A stretch of DNA of 64,000 bases from assembly GCF_014198605.1 (NCBI RefSeq), contig NZ_JACIHU010000009.1, one strand, 5' to 3'. Shown piece by piece: positions 15,885 through 23,718 of the stretch (the first letter of the stretch is position 1; every line of letters begins with the position of its first letter). The notes below the pieces were generated by a model. It was not told the origin of the DNA. It saw nothing but the letters and a program-made list of their open reading frames with translations, and did not search any database. The translations under genes and the position numbers were made by a program. Source of the DNA: Rhizobium etli_C. GTDB taxonomy: Bacteria > Pseudomonadota > Alphaproteobacteria > Rhizobiales > Rhizobiaceae.

Positions 15885-17552
15885 GTGCCCTTTGCAAGCA
15901 AATTGCATCTGAAGTATCTGCTTTCTCCGGTATTACTTGTTTTTCTTCTTTTGAGCTTGCCGTTCGGTGCTGCGACCTCGCAGGCTGCCGGACAGAAACA
16001 GCCGGCAGGGCAGCCGCCGATGCGCTTCATCCTCGTTCACCATCCCCTCTGCGTGGAAAACTGTCCGGGATGGATATCGGCCGAGGGACGCATAACCTCC
16101 GATACGCCAGCCCAATTTCGAAAAATTCTGAAAAAGATCGGCGGCCGGAAATTGCCGATCGTCTTCCGGTCCGAGGGCGGTGATGTCGAAGCCGCTTATG
16201 CGATCGGCCGGATGATCCGCAAAGCCGGTCTGGAAACGGCGGTAGGCGGCACCCGGCTGAAAGATTGCCCGGCGGACGATCTGCGTTGCAATGCCGCTAT
16301 CGCAAAGGATGGGACCGCGCTTGGCAACACCTATTCGACCGGTGCTTATTGTTTTTCCGCCTGTCCGCTGGCATTCGCCGGCGGTGCGGAGCGGGTCGCC
16401 TCGCAATGGACGTTGATCGGCGTCCACCAGATCACGACAATTTATAACAAGGTGCGGGTCTCCTACCGCATCGAATACAAGATCGTGAACGGCAAGAAGA
16501 AGGAAATCTCCCGCAAGGAAGTTGGACGCAAGTCAGCAGGGCAGAGCAGTTCCACCAAGCTCGGCAAGAAGGCCACCGCGGCCCTGACGGGTTACTTGAA
16601 GGAAATGGGCGTCAGCGCCGATTTGATCGGCCTGATGATGAGCGCCACGCCTGACAGCATCAAGATCGTACCGACCGCAGATTCGCTCCGTATGGGCCTC
16701 ATGACCGATATGCTGGCCTACAACGAATGGCCCGGCATGCCTGCCTGCGGGCCGGATGCGGCGGCCGAGGCTGTCTGCCATGGCCATCCCCCGGTCGAAA
16801 CGCCGGTAGCCAAGATGCCTGTGCAGGATGTGGCCGCAACCACGGGCGAGAGCCTGCCGAAAACCCGGCCGATGGACTTTCTCCTGATGTACAATGGCAA
16901 TTGTCAGGAAGAGTGCATGCAGTGGATTGCTGCGGATGGAGACATCACGCCGGATACCCCGGCTCGGTTGGAAGCGATCCTGAAGACGCTCGGCGGAAGA
17001 AAGCTGCCGGTGGTCCTTCAGTCCAACGGCGGTGACATGGATGCGGCTTTCGCAATGGGGCGGATGATCCGTACTGCAGGTCTGGAGGTCTCCATTGGCA
17101 GAACGCAGTTGCCGAATTGTCCAGAGCTGGATCCGCGTTGCAACGCCAGTATCGCCAAAAACGGACCAACCAAGGGCGAGGTCTTTGCCGCCCGTGCCTA
17201 TTGCCTTTCGACCTGTACTCTTGTCCTGATGAGCGGAACGCCGCGGATTGTCGGCTATTCGTCTATCGGCCTCGTTAGACCCACGACGGCCGAATATACG
17301 AAATTCCGCGCCTATTTCGACGAGATGGGCGTCAGTGCCGAGACATACGAGACGGTAATGCCTGCCATATCAACTGAGCGAGGAAGGATCATACTTCCTT
17401 CTCAGGCCCTCGAGCTTGGCATCATCGATGGTATCATTCCCTATAATGAAGAGCCTGGATTGCATGTCTGCGGGCCGGAGGCGAAGGAAAGTCTCCGGTG
17501 CCCCAGAAAGCCGGAGGCAGAAGCAGGCCCTGTCGCAGCCACGGTAAATTGA
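15885..17552 (+). CDS. Exported protein with two tandem ClpP/crotonase-like domains (COG3904 type)
   Basis: 555 residues, GTG start. Residues ~10-35 form a signal peptide or anchor (YLLSPVLLVFLLLSLPFGAATSQAAG). The protein is an internal duplication. Repeat 1 (~45-300) has GGRKLPIVFRSEGGDVEAAYAIGRMIRKAG, then C-P-x(4)-L-R-C-N-A-A-I-A and STGAYCFSACPLAFAGG. Repeat 2 (~325-530) has GGRKLPVVLQSNGGDMDAAFAMGRMIRTAG, CPELDPRCNASIA and AARAYCLSTCTLVLMSG. The GGD plus (A/S)-C-x-S-x-C pattern parallels the oxyanion loop and nucleophile helix of ClpP-like serine proteases. Paired cysteines suggest disulfides and a periplasmic location. Activity is unproven; repeat 2 lacks the long insert of repeat 1. 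Confidence 0.68.
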   Translation: MPFASKLHLKYLLSPVLLVFLLLSLPFGAATSQAAGQKQPAGQPPMRFILVHHPLCVENCPGWISAEGRITSDTPAQFRKILKKIGGRKLPIVFRSEGGDVEAAYAIGRMIRKAGLETAVGGTRLKDCPADDLRCNAAIAKDGTALGNTYSTGAYCFSACPLAFAGGAERVASQWTLIGVHQITTIYNKVRVSYRIEYKIVNGKKKEISRKEVGRKSAGQSSSTKLGKKATAALTGYLKEMGVSADLIGLMMSATPDSIKIVPTADSLRMGLMTDMLAYNEWPGMPACGPDAAAEAVCHGHPPVETPVAKMPVQDVAATTGESLPKTRPMDFLLMYNGNCQEECMQWIAADGDITPDTPARLEAILKTLGGRKLPVVLQSNGGDMDAAFAMGRMIRTAGLEVSIGRTQLPNCPELDPRCNASIAKNGPTKGEVFAARAYCLSTCTLVLMSGTPRIVGYSSIGLVRPTTAEYTKFRAYFDEMGVSAETYETVMPAISTERGRIILPSQALELGIIDGIIPYNEEPGLHVCGPEAKESLRCPRKPEAEAGPVAATVN

Positions 17553-17718
17553 CATCGGGGTCTGAAGGCACGCTGTAGCGGCAATCGTGATGCGCCAGAT
17601 AAACACCGAGCGTGCCAGCCGCAAGGCGCGGCGCTATTCACACCCTGCCGATATTTCGCTATCCCGATGAAGAGAAAATGTCGGCTCCGCTGCTGCGGAG
17701 CTCGGGAGGGGAGCGTCT

Positions 17719-19398
17719 ATGCCGTCAATCAAATCCGACATCGAAATTGCGCGCGCTGCGGCCAAGAAGCCGATCTTCGAGATCGGAGCGAAACTCGGCA
17801 TACCGGCCGATCAGCTCGCTCCTTATGGCCACGACAAGGCCAAGGTCAGCGCCGAGTTCATCGCTTCGCAGGCGGGCAAGAAAGATGGCAAGCTGATCCT
17901 CGTCACGGCGATCAACCCGACGCCGGCGGGCGAGGGTAAGACGACCACGACCGTCGGGCTCGGCGACGGGCTGAATCGGATCGGCAAGAAGGCCATCATA
18001 TGCATACGCGAGGCTTCTCTCGGTCCCTGCTTCGGCGTCAAGGGCGGAGCGGCAGGCGGCGGTTATGCGCAGGTCGTGCCGATGGAAGACATCAATCTGC
18101 ATTTCACCGGCGATTTCCATGCGATCACCTCGGCGCATAATCTGCTGGCGGCGATGATCGACAACCACATCTATTGGGGCAACGAAGAGAATATCGACAT
18201 CCGCCGCATCGCCTGGCGGCGGGTTATGGACATGAATGACAGAGCGCTCAGGAGCATGGTCTCCTCGCTCGGCGGCGTCGCAAACGGCTTCCCGCGCCAA
18301 GGCGGGTTCGACATCACCGTCGCCTCCGAGGTGATGGCGATCCTATGTCTCGCCACCGACCTGAAAGATCTGGAGCGGCGGCTCGGCGATATCATCATCG
18401 GCTATCGCTTCGACAGGACGCCGGTGCATGCGCGCGACCTGAAGGCCGACGGCGCAATGGCGGTGCTGCTCAAGGATGCGATGCAGCCGAACCTCGTGCA
18501 GACGCTGGAGAACAATCCCGCCTTCGTGCATGGCGGCCCCTTCGCCAACATTGCTCATGGTTGCAATTCGGTGACGGCGACGAAGACGGCGCTGAAGCTT
18601 GGCGACTACGTGGTGACGGAAGCAGGTTTCGGGGCGGACCTCGGCGCCGAGAAATTCTTCGACATCAAATGCCGCAAGGCCGGGCTGAGACCGGATGCGG
18701 CGGTCATCGTCGCGACCGTCAGGGCGCTGAAGATGAATGGCGGCGTGAAGAAGGAAGATCTCGGCACGGAGAATGTCGCGGCGCTGAAGAAGGGCTGCGC
18801 CAATCTCGGTCGGCACGTCGCCAATGTGCGCCGTTTCGGCGTGCCCGTGGTCGTCGCGATCAACCATTTCATCTCGGACACCGACGCCGAGATCGCGGCG
18901 CTGAAGGAATTCGTCTCGCGGCTCGGCGCCGAGGCGATCCTCTGCCAGCACTGGGCGAAGGGTTCGGCCGGCATCGAGGAACTGGCGCACAAGGTGGTGG
19001 AACTGGCCGAATCGGGCCAGGCGAAATTCCAGCCGCTCTATGGCGACGACATTTCGCTGTTCGAGAAGATCGAGATCGTCGCCTCGAAGATCTACCATGC
19101 CGGCGAGGTGACGGCCGACAAGGCGGTGCGCGATCAGCTGCAGACATGGGAGGAACAGGGCTACGGCAAGCTGCCGGTCTGCATGGCGAAGACGCAATAT
19201 TCCTTCTCCACCGATCCAAACCTGCGCGGCGCGCCCGAAGGACATATCGTTCCCGTGCGCGAGGTGCGGCTTTCGGCCGGCGCCGGCTTCGTCGTCGCCA
19301 TCACCGGCGAAATCATGACGATGCCCGGCCTGCCGAAATCACCATCGGCGGAGCGGATTTTCCTGAACGACCAGGGTTATATCGAGGGGTTGTTCTGA
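17719..19398 (+). CDS. fhs: Formate-tetrahydrofolate ligase
   Basis: 559 residues, normal length. The ATP-binding loop is TPAGEGKTTTTVGLGDGL (~72-89). REASLGPCFGVKGGAAGGGYAQVVPMEDINLHFTGD and the EAGFGADLGAEKF segment are signature sequences of the family. It makes 10-formyl-THF from formate, THF and ATP, supplying purine and fMet synthesis. GGAGGGGAG ends 7-8 bases before the ATG. It stands alone, followed by a decayed toxin locus on the other strand. Confidence 0.95.
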   Translation: MPSIKSDIEIARAAAKKPIFEIGAKLGIPADQLAPYGHDKAKVSAEFIASQAGKKDGKLILVTAINPTPAGEGKTTTTVGLGDGLNRIGKKAIICIREASLGPCFGVKGGAAGGGYAQVVPMEDINLHFTGDFHAITSAHNLLAAMIDNHIYWGNEENIDIRRIAWRRVMDMNDRALRSMVSSLGGVANGFPRQGGFDITVASEVMAILCLATDLKDLERRLGDIIIGYRFDRTPVHARDLKADGAMAVLLKDAMQPNLVQTLENNPAFVHGGPFANIAHGCNSVTATKTALKLGDYVVTEAGFGADLGAEKFFDIKCRKAGLRPDAAVIVATVRALKMNGGVKKEDLGTENVAALKKGCANLGRHVANVRRFGVPVVVAINHFISDTDAEIAALKEFVSRLGAEAILCQHWAKGSAGIEELAHKVVELAESGQAKFQPLYGDDISLFEKIEIVASKIYHAGEVTADKAVRDQLQTWEEQGYGKLPVCMAKTQYSFSTDPNLRGAPEGHIVPVREVRLSAGAGFVVAITGEIMTMPGLPKSPSAERIFLNDQGYIEGLF

Positions 19399-19445
19399 TC
19401 CGTGGAGGGCTCGTTCGGAGCCTGGCCCAATATGTGAAATAGCGT

Positions 19446-19643
19446 TCAGAAGCTCTTCGGCCATCGCTGAGATGTGTGCAGGAGATCCGGCAGGCTTTCC
19501 ATGATGGATCGGATACGGATGATCACCCTGCTCGCTGCGCCGGGATCGTGACGGGCGATGTACGCGCCGATATGATCAAGCCGGGCGAGCGCCCTGTGGG
19601 TCCATTTGATGCGCAGGCTCTTTTCTGGAAGGGTTGCTAGCAT
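19446..19643 (-). pseudogene. ParE/RelE-type toxin with apparent internal deletion
   Basis: 65 residues from ATG 19643; family members are ~95-100 residues. The start LRIKWTHRALARLDHIGAYIARHDPGAASRVIIRIRSIMESLPDL is the standard ParE N-terminal half. The end LHTSQRWPKSF equals the usual C-terminal strand (..VIHTAQRWP..). The ~30 residues normally between them (the G-R-x-G-T-R-E-L beta-sheet core with catalytic/target-contact residues) are missing with the frame kept. The toxin should be inactive. The start overlaps the antitoxin gene. Assignment relies on the recalled family alignment. Confidence 0.65.
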
Positions 19644-19863
19644 ATTTGGACAGAACGGTGGCGACCTCCTTATCGGAGGCGAAGTCGCCTTGATCGGCTT
19701 CGCGAACTGCGGCTTCGATTTCCGCAAGCTGCCACTCCTCGCGCTCGATGAATTCCTCGATCGCCATGGCCGCCACCTGGGCCGGCGAAAGCCTTCGCTT
19801 CTCAGCAAGGCGATCCAGACGGGAAACCGTTGAATCGTTCATCTGGAAGATCAACAAGGTCAT
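19576..19863 (-). CDS. Ribbon-helix-helix antitoxin (ParD/CopG-like)
   Basis: 95 residues from the ATG at 19863; a GTG three codons upstream or an ATG seven codons downstream are alternatives. MNDSTVSRLDRLAEKRRLSPAQVAAMAIEEFIEREEWQLAEIEAAVREADQGDFASDKEVATVLSKYA is the typical sequence of antitoxins paired with ParE: an N-terminal RHH DNA-binding fold, then a helix that clamps the toxin. The last ~22 residues (SNPSRKEPAHQM...) overlap the toxin start in another frame by 68 bp, more than the few bases usual for such pairs. It would autorepress the locus and neutralise ParE; with the toxin broken it is probably a relic. Confidence 0.7.
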   Translation of the reverse strand: MTLLIFQMNDSTVSRLDRLAEKRRLSPAQVAAMAIEEFIEREEWQLAEIEAAVREADQGDFASDKEVATVLSKYASNPSRKEPAHQMDPQGARPA

Positions 19864-19945
19864 GATAGGCACTTCGCCGGTTCTTCATGCTGAAGTTTAG
19901 TGACTGGACGACCTGATTCAAGCGGAATCGCAGACGCTTGAATGA

Positions 19946-20926
19946 TCAATGGCAGTAGCGATAGCCGCCCTTCCTTTCCATCACATCGAGATGGAAATGG
20001 GTCTCGTGGGCGGCGTCGCTTTCGGGGTCCAGCACGGTGGTGAAATAGATGCAGCCGGCGGCGCTGACGGTGCGCTGGAAGGCGCCGGTCAGCGTCGGGT
20101 CCTCGCGGCGGGAGCGGACGGCGACGTCTTCGCCTTTCTCGAAATGGAAGCTTGCAATGTCGATCGCATTGCCGCGGGCATGCTCGGAGATCTTGCCGGT
20201 TTCAGCGCCGTTGCGCAGACGGCACATATAGGACGTTGCCTGGTTGACGGTCGTGAGGCGCCCCTGTTCCGGCAGAGCAGCGGAGGCGGCCGGGATGACG
20301 CTGTCTTTCAGCCAGCGGGCGAGGGCGAGTGCCGCCGGGCAGCGTATCGTCGCCTCCGGCTTGAGCGCAATGCCGGGCAGGGCTTCGGAGACGATGATCG
20401 GTTTGTCGATGCCACAGCCGTTGCCGTCGTCGATGCGCGGCGTGTCCTTGAAGGCGACACCCAAGGCTCGGAGCGCGGCGGTGCATTCTGCGTGCTCGGA
20501 GTCGCTTTCGGGTTCGATCGTCAGATGCTGCTCTTCGAGCGTCTGCTCGGCAGGCGGCTTGGTCTCTTCCGCCGGCGTCTGCGGGCTTTTTAACCCGCCC
20601 GGCGGCAGCGGCGGGCCTTGCATCGGTTCTGTCGGCTCCGGCTTTGCCGGTTCTGGCTTTGCCGGTTCGGACTTTCCTGGTTCGGTTTGGGGTGCCGCTG
20701 GCTGGTCCGGCGCCGGTCTCTCCGGCTCCTTCACATCGGGCTTCGGCTGCGGCGCCGGCACATCCGCCGGCGCGGGTGGTTCAGTCTTGTCGGGAAGCGG
20801 GGTAGGACTGGTTGCAGCCCCGGTGTCGGGTCGAGGTTGGGGTAAGGGACCATGCGGGGGCAGGCGGGCGCCAGCAAGAAAGGCGGTAGCGGCGAGAAGG
20901 ATCGCCAGTATCGAAAGTTTTCTCAA
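19946..20926 (-). CDS. Extensin-like C-terminal domain protein, exported and proline-rich
   Basis: 326 residues; the start is TTG at 20926 (no in-frame ATG nearby). A hydrophobic signal sequence (~4-20) is followed by ~110 residues rich in Pro, Glu and Lys (repeats of EPAKPEP type), a probable linker through the cell wall. The C-terminal ~185 residues match the extensin-like family: CTAALRALGVAFKDTP, IDDGNGCGIDKPI, a Cys-rich core, SEHARGNAIDIASF and ETHFHLDV. The H-x(3)-N-A-x-D and H-x-H arrangement recalls LAS/M15 peptidoglycan peptidases, so a cell-wall role is plausible but unproven. Confidence 0.75.
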   Translation of the reverse strand: MRKLSILAILLAATAFLAGARLPPHGPLPQPRPDTGAATSPTPLPDKTEPPAPADVPAPQPKPDVKEPERPAPDQPAAPQTEPGKSEPAKPEPAKPEPTEPMQGPPLPPGGLKSPQTPAEETKPPAEQTLEEQHLTIEPESDSEHAECTAALRALGVAFKDTPRIDDGNGCGIDKPIIVSEALPGIALKPEATIRCPAALALARWLKDSVIPAASAALPEQGRLTTVNQATSYMCRLRNGAETGKISEHARGNAIDIASFHFEKGEDVAVRSRREDPTLTGAFQRTVSAAGCIYFTTVLDPESDAAHETHFHLDVMERKGGYRYCH

Positions 20927-21197
20927 CGCATCCGATTCCCTGGTGTCGATAGCGGAAGGGATAACGCATTATGGCGGGTTTCGTTGCAATTGCGCAACGT
21001 CGCGGAAGATCATTAAAACTTGAAAATAATATTCAACATAAATTGGTCGATTATGTTGACAATGTTTCTCATGTTTTTTATGCGGCAAAAAGAAGGCGGA
21101 TTTCTGCGCCGTCTTATCCGCAATAGCCCAGCCAGCCCATCGAGCGTTCGACGCGCCACGACCAGCCAGCCCGGTAATCATCATGAGAGGGTAGGTT
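20927..21197 (+). promoter_or_regulatory. Heme receptor promoter region
   Basis: AT-rich 271-bp divergent gap. TTGACA at 21056-21061 with TTTATG near 21079 (about 17 bp later) is a plausible sigma-70 promoter for the heme receptor, and the iron-box-like dyad lies just upstream. The long 5' leader (~110 nt) has no clear structure. Confidence 0.4.
21020..21036 (+). promoter_or_regulatory. Candidate RirA iron-responsive (IRO) box
   Basis: TTGAAAATAATATTCAA contains TGA-N9-TCA (21021-21035), the published IRO-box pattern bound by the Fe-S regulator RirA in R. leguminosarum. It sits 162 bp before the heme receptor start and ~20 bp upstream of a possible -35 element. This suggests the receptor is made only when iron is scarce. 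Confidence 0.6.
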
Positions 21198-23453
21198 ATG
21201 ATCGTCCGGCATTGGCGCTCGGTTCTATTGGTCTGCACGGCAGTTGCAGCTGTTCTTCCTGTTTCGCAGTCTTTCGCGCAGAGCGCTCCGGCCACCACGC
21301 CGGAAGCGGCGGCGGATGACAGCACCGTGCTGCAGAAGATCGTCGTCAAAGGCAAACGCGTGGCGCCGGGCAGCGTCGCCGATACGCCGCTTGCGACCGA
21401 GGTCACCCAGAAGCAGCTGGAAGAGAAGCAGGTCACCAATTATGACGACATCGGCCGCAGCGTCGATGCGGGCGTGAACTATTCGCGCGCCGATGCGGGC
21501 TTCAACCTGCGCGGCCTTTCCGGTGCTCGCATCCTGACAACGGTTGACGGTATTCCGATCCCTTACATCTCGAACAGCTCGCGCCAGGGTGCTTTTGCGC
21601 CTGCCAACGCCAATGGCGGCGGCGACACTTTCGATTTCGATTCGCTGTCTTCGCTCGATATCGTGCGCGGCGCGGATTCGAGCAAGGGCGGCACCGGCGT
21701 GCTCGGCGGCGCCATTGTTCTCAACACGCTGGAGCCGGAGGATCTCATTCCTGAAGGCCGTGACTGGGGTGCGGTCGTCAAGTCGACCTATGACAGCGAA
21801 GACAGAAGCTTTTCCGGCTCGGCTGCCGCAGCCAAGAAGATCGGCGGCACCTCGATCCTGTTCCAGGGCGGCTACCGCAAAGGCCATGTGCGGGCGAACA
21901 TGGGCAACAATGACGTTTACGGTGCTCTTCGCACCGAGGCGAACCCGGCTGATTTCGACCAGAACAACCTGCTCTTCAAACTGCGCCAGGAGCTGGAAGG
22001 CGGTCATCGCATCGGCTTGACGGCGGAACGCTTCCGCCGCGACCTGGAAACCGACCTGCGCCACCTTCAGGGGGGAACCAGCCCTCGCAACTTCATGATC
22101 GACAATTATGACGGTCGCGAACAGCGTGACCGCGATCGCGTATCGCTCGACTATGATTATGAAGCGCAGTCTTCCGATGCGTTCTTCAGCAGTGCGCGCG
22201 CCACGCTTTATTGGCAGGATTTGAAGAAGGAAGCGGGCAGCGGGGGCCGTACGACCGCCAATGTTGCCTATGGCCGCAACAACGAGGTCGAAAACGAAAC
22301 CTGGGGCTTCAGCGGCACCGCGACGAAGGATTTCGAATATTCCGGACTCAGCCACTCCGTTCGCGTCGGCCTTGATGTCGGCGTCTCCAGCTGGAGCCAA
22401 TATAGCTGGGCTCTGTGCCCCACTTCGACGACTTGCCCGTCGCTGAACAATCAGGCGGAAGTGCCTGACGTCGACAGCCAGAACCTTGGGCTAGTTGTCG
22501 AAGACAAGATCGAGATCGGCAATACCGGCTTCACGCTGACGCCCGGCTTCCGCTTCGACTGGTTCAACTACAATCCCTCGACCGGCGGCGGTTTTTCCAA
22601 CAATACCGGCCTTACCCGTTTCGGCGATCTTCGCGACCGGACGGAGGCCGCCATATCGCCGAAGATCCTTGCGACCTACGACCTGACACCTGATGTAGAG
22701 CTCTATATGCAACTGGCGGTCGGCTTCCGCGCGCCCACCGTCGACGAACTCTACAGCCGCTTCTACAACCCCACGGGCCGCTACGCCCAGCTCGGCAATC
22801 CTGATCTGGAACCGGAAATCGGCCGCGGCATCGAAGTCGGCGCCAACTTTGACACGGGCGATGTTACCGGCAGGGTCGCGCTTTTCCACACCCGCTACCA
22901 AAACTTCATCGAGACGGTGACGAGCGTCGACGCAACAGGCTTTACTCAGTTCAATTACACGAACGTGGCAGCAGCGACGATCTCGGGTATCGAAGCCAGC
23001 GCCGTCAAGACCTTCAACAATGGCATAAATCTGCATGCTTCGCTTGCCTATGCCTATGGCAGGAACGAAGAAACCACGCAGCGGCTGCGTTCGGTGGCGC
23101 CGTTGAAGGCAATTGTCGGTGGCGGCTGGAGCAATGAGACCTTCGGCTTCGATCTTTCCTCGACGCTTTCGGCCGGTATGCTGACCGACCACCTCAATAC
23201 TGTCGGTACGACCCCCGATACGACCTTCGATGCGCCTGGTTATGCCATTGTCGATTTGACCGGCTGGTGGACGCCGGAACAGTTGCCGGGCCTGCGCGTT
23301 CAAGCTGGTGTCTACAACATCCTCGACCAGGAGCACTACAACGCGCTCGCCGTGCGCGACGTCAATCTCAGCTCGGCGACGGCGTCACAGCCGCGGGAGT
23401 GGTATTCCGAGCCGGGCCGCACATTCAAGGTCTCGCTCACCAAGACCTTCTGA
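21198..23453 (+). CDS. shmR: TonB-dependent heme/hemoglobin receptor (ShmR-like)
   Basis: 751 residues. Signal peptide ends SFA-Q (~28). A TonB-box-like stretch LQKIVVKGKR (~46-55) and a plug domain (FNLRGLSGARILTTVDGIPIPY) precede a beta-barrel ending in a terminal Phe (LTKTF). The barrel contains GFRAPTVDELY (~510) and GNPDLEPE (~534), the FRAP and NPNL boxes of heme receptors. It would carry hemin across the outer membrane with TonB/ExbBD. In S. meliloti, as I recall, shmR also adjoins trpE(G), which supports orthology. The HmuTUV importer is not in the window. The gene is followed by its own terminator. Confidence 0.8.
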   Translation: MIVRHWRSVLLVCTAVAAVLPVSQSFAQSAPATTPEAAADDSTVLQKIVVKGKRVAPGSVADTPLATEVTQKQLEEKQVTNYDDIGRSVDAGVNYSRADAGFNLRGLSGARILTTVDGIPIPYISNSSRQGAFAPANANGGGDTFDFDSLSSLDIVRGADSSKGGTGVLGGAIVLNTLEPEDLIPEGRDWGAVVKSTYDSEDRSFSGSAAAAKKIGGTSILFQGGYRKGHVRANMGNNDVYGALRTEANPADFDQNNLLFKLRQELEGGHRIGLTAERFRRDLETDLRHLQGGTSPRNFMIDNYDGREQRDRDRVSLDYDYEAQSSDAFFSSARATLYWQDLKKEAGSGGRTTANVAYGRNNEVENETWGFSGTATKDFEYSGLSHSVRVGLDVGVSSWSQYSWALCPTSTTCPSLNNQAEVPDVDSQNLGLVVEDKIEIGNTGFTLTPGFRFDWFNYNPSTGGGFSNNTGLTRFGDLRDRTEAAISPKILATYDLTPDVELYMQLAVGFRAPTVDELYSRFYNPTGRYAQLGNPDLEPEIGRGIEVGANFDTGDVTGRVALFHTRYQNFIETVTSVDATGFTQFNYTNVAAATISGIEASAVKTFNNGINLHASLAYAYGRNEETTQRLRSVAPLKAIVGGGWSNETFGFDLSSTLSAGMLTDHLNTVGTTPDTTFDAPGYAIVDLTGWWTPEQLPGLRVQAGVYNILDQEHYNALAVRDVNLSSATASQPREWYSEPGRTFKVSLTKTF

Positions 23454-23481
23454 GCCGGCCATGCCTTCAAGGCTGGGGGAG

Positions 23482-23505
23482 GGGCGGCTTTCGGGCCGCC
23501 CTTTT
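23482..23505 (+). terminator. Rho-independent terminator after the heme receptor
   Basis: GGGCGGC (23482-23488), loop TTTCGG, GCCGCCC (23495-23501), then TTTT, 29 bases after the stop codon. Confidence 0.85.
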
Positions 23506-23560
23506 CATTCGCGCAATCGCCTCTTGCGCGGCGGCTGATCTCAGGCTAACAATTTTTCCC

Positions 23561-23605
23561 ATGATCAAGTCTTTGAACATCGCTGTTTGGTGGTGGGCTC
23601 GCTGA
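23561..23605 (+). CDS. trpL: trp leader peptide
   Basis: Encodes MIKSLNIAVWWWAR, 14 residues with three consecutive Trp codons (23588-23596), immediately ahead of an attenuator and trpE(G). The S. meliloti leader peptide has the same ending (IxxWWWAR pattern). Ribosome stalling on the Trp codons when charged tRNA-Trp is scarce allows transcription into trpE(G). In S. meliloti the leader peptide and the attenuated small RNA also act in trans, an established finding there and only inferred here. Confidence 0.88.
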   Translation: MIKSLNIAVWWWAR

Positions 23606-23672
23606 GGCGGCCTCGACCAATCGTGTCTAAAGACGACGAGTGAGCCGCCCGAAACTTCGAGGCGGCTTTTTT
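23604..23672 (+). promoter_or_regulatory. trp transcription attenuator
   Basis: Terminator hairpin: AGCCGCC (23643-23649) with GGCGGCT (23661-23667), inner CGAA/TTCG pairs, followed by TTTTTT (23667-23672). The competing antiterminator can form between GGCGGC (23606-23611), right after the leader stop, and GCCGCC (23644-23649). Position and logic are those of classical trp attenuation. Confidence 0.85.
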
Positions 23673-23718
23673 GTTTTATCGCCGCCTGTTGGCCGGGCCC
23701 CGATAACGGAGTGGAACT

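Noticed and set aside
20560..20900. Repetitive proline/glutamate-coding stretch considered as a tandem DNA repeat
   Set aside because: It is the low-complexity linker of the extensin-like protein; the units are degenerate and in frame.
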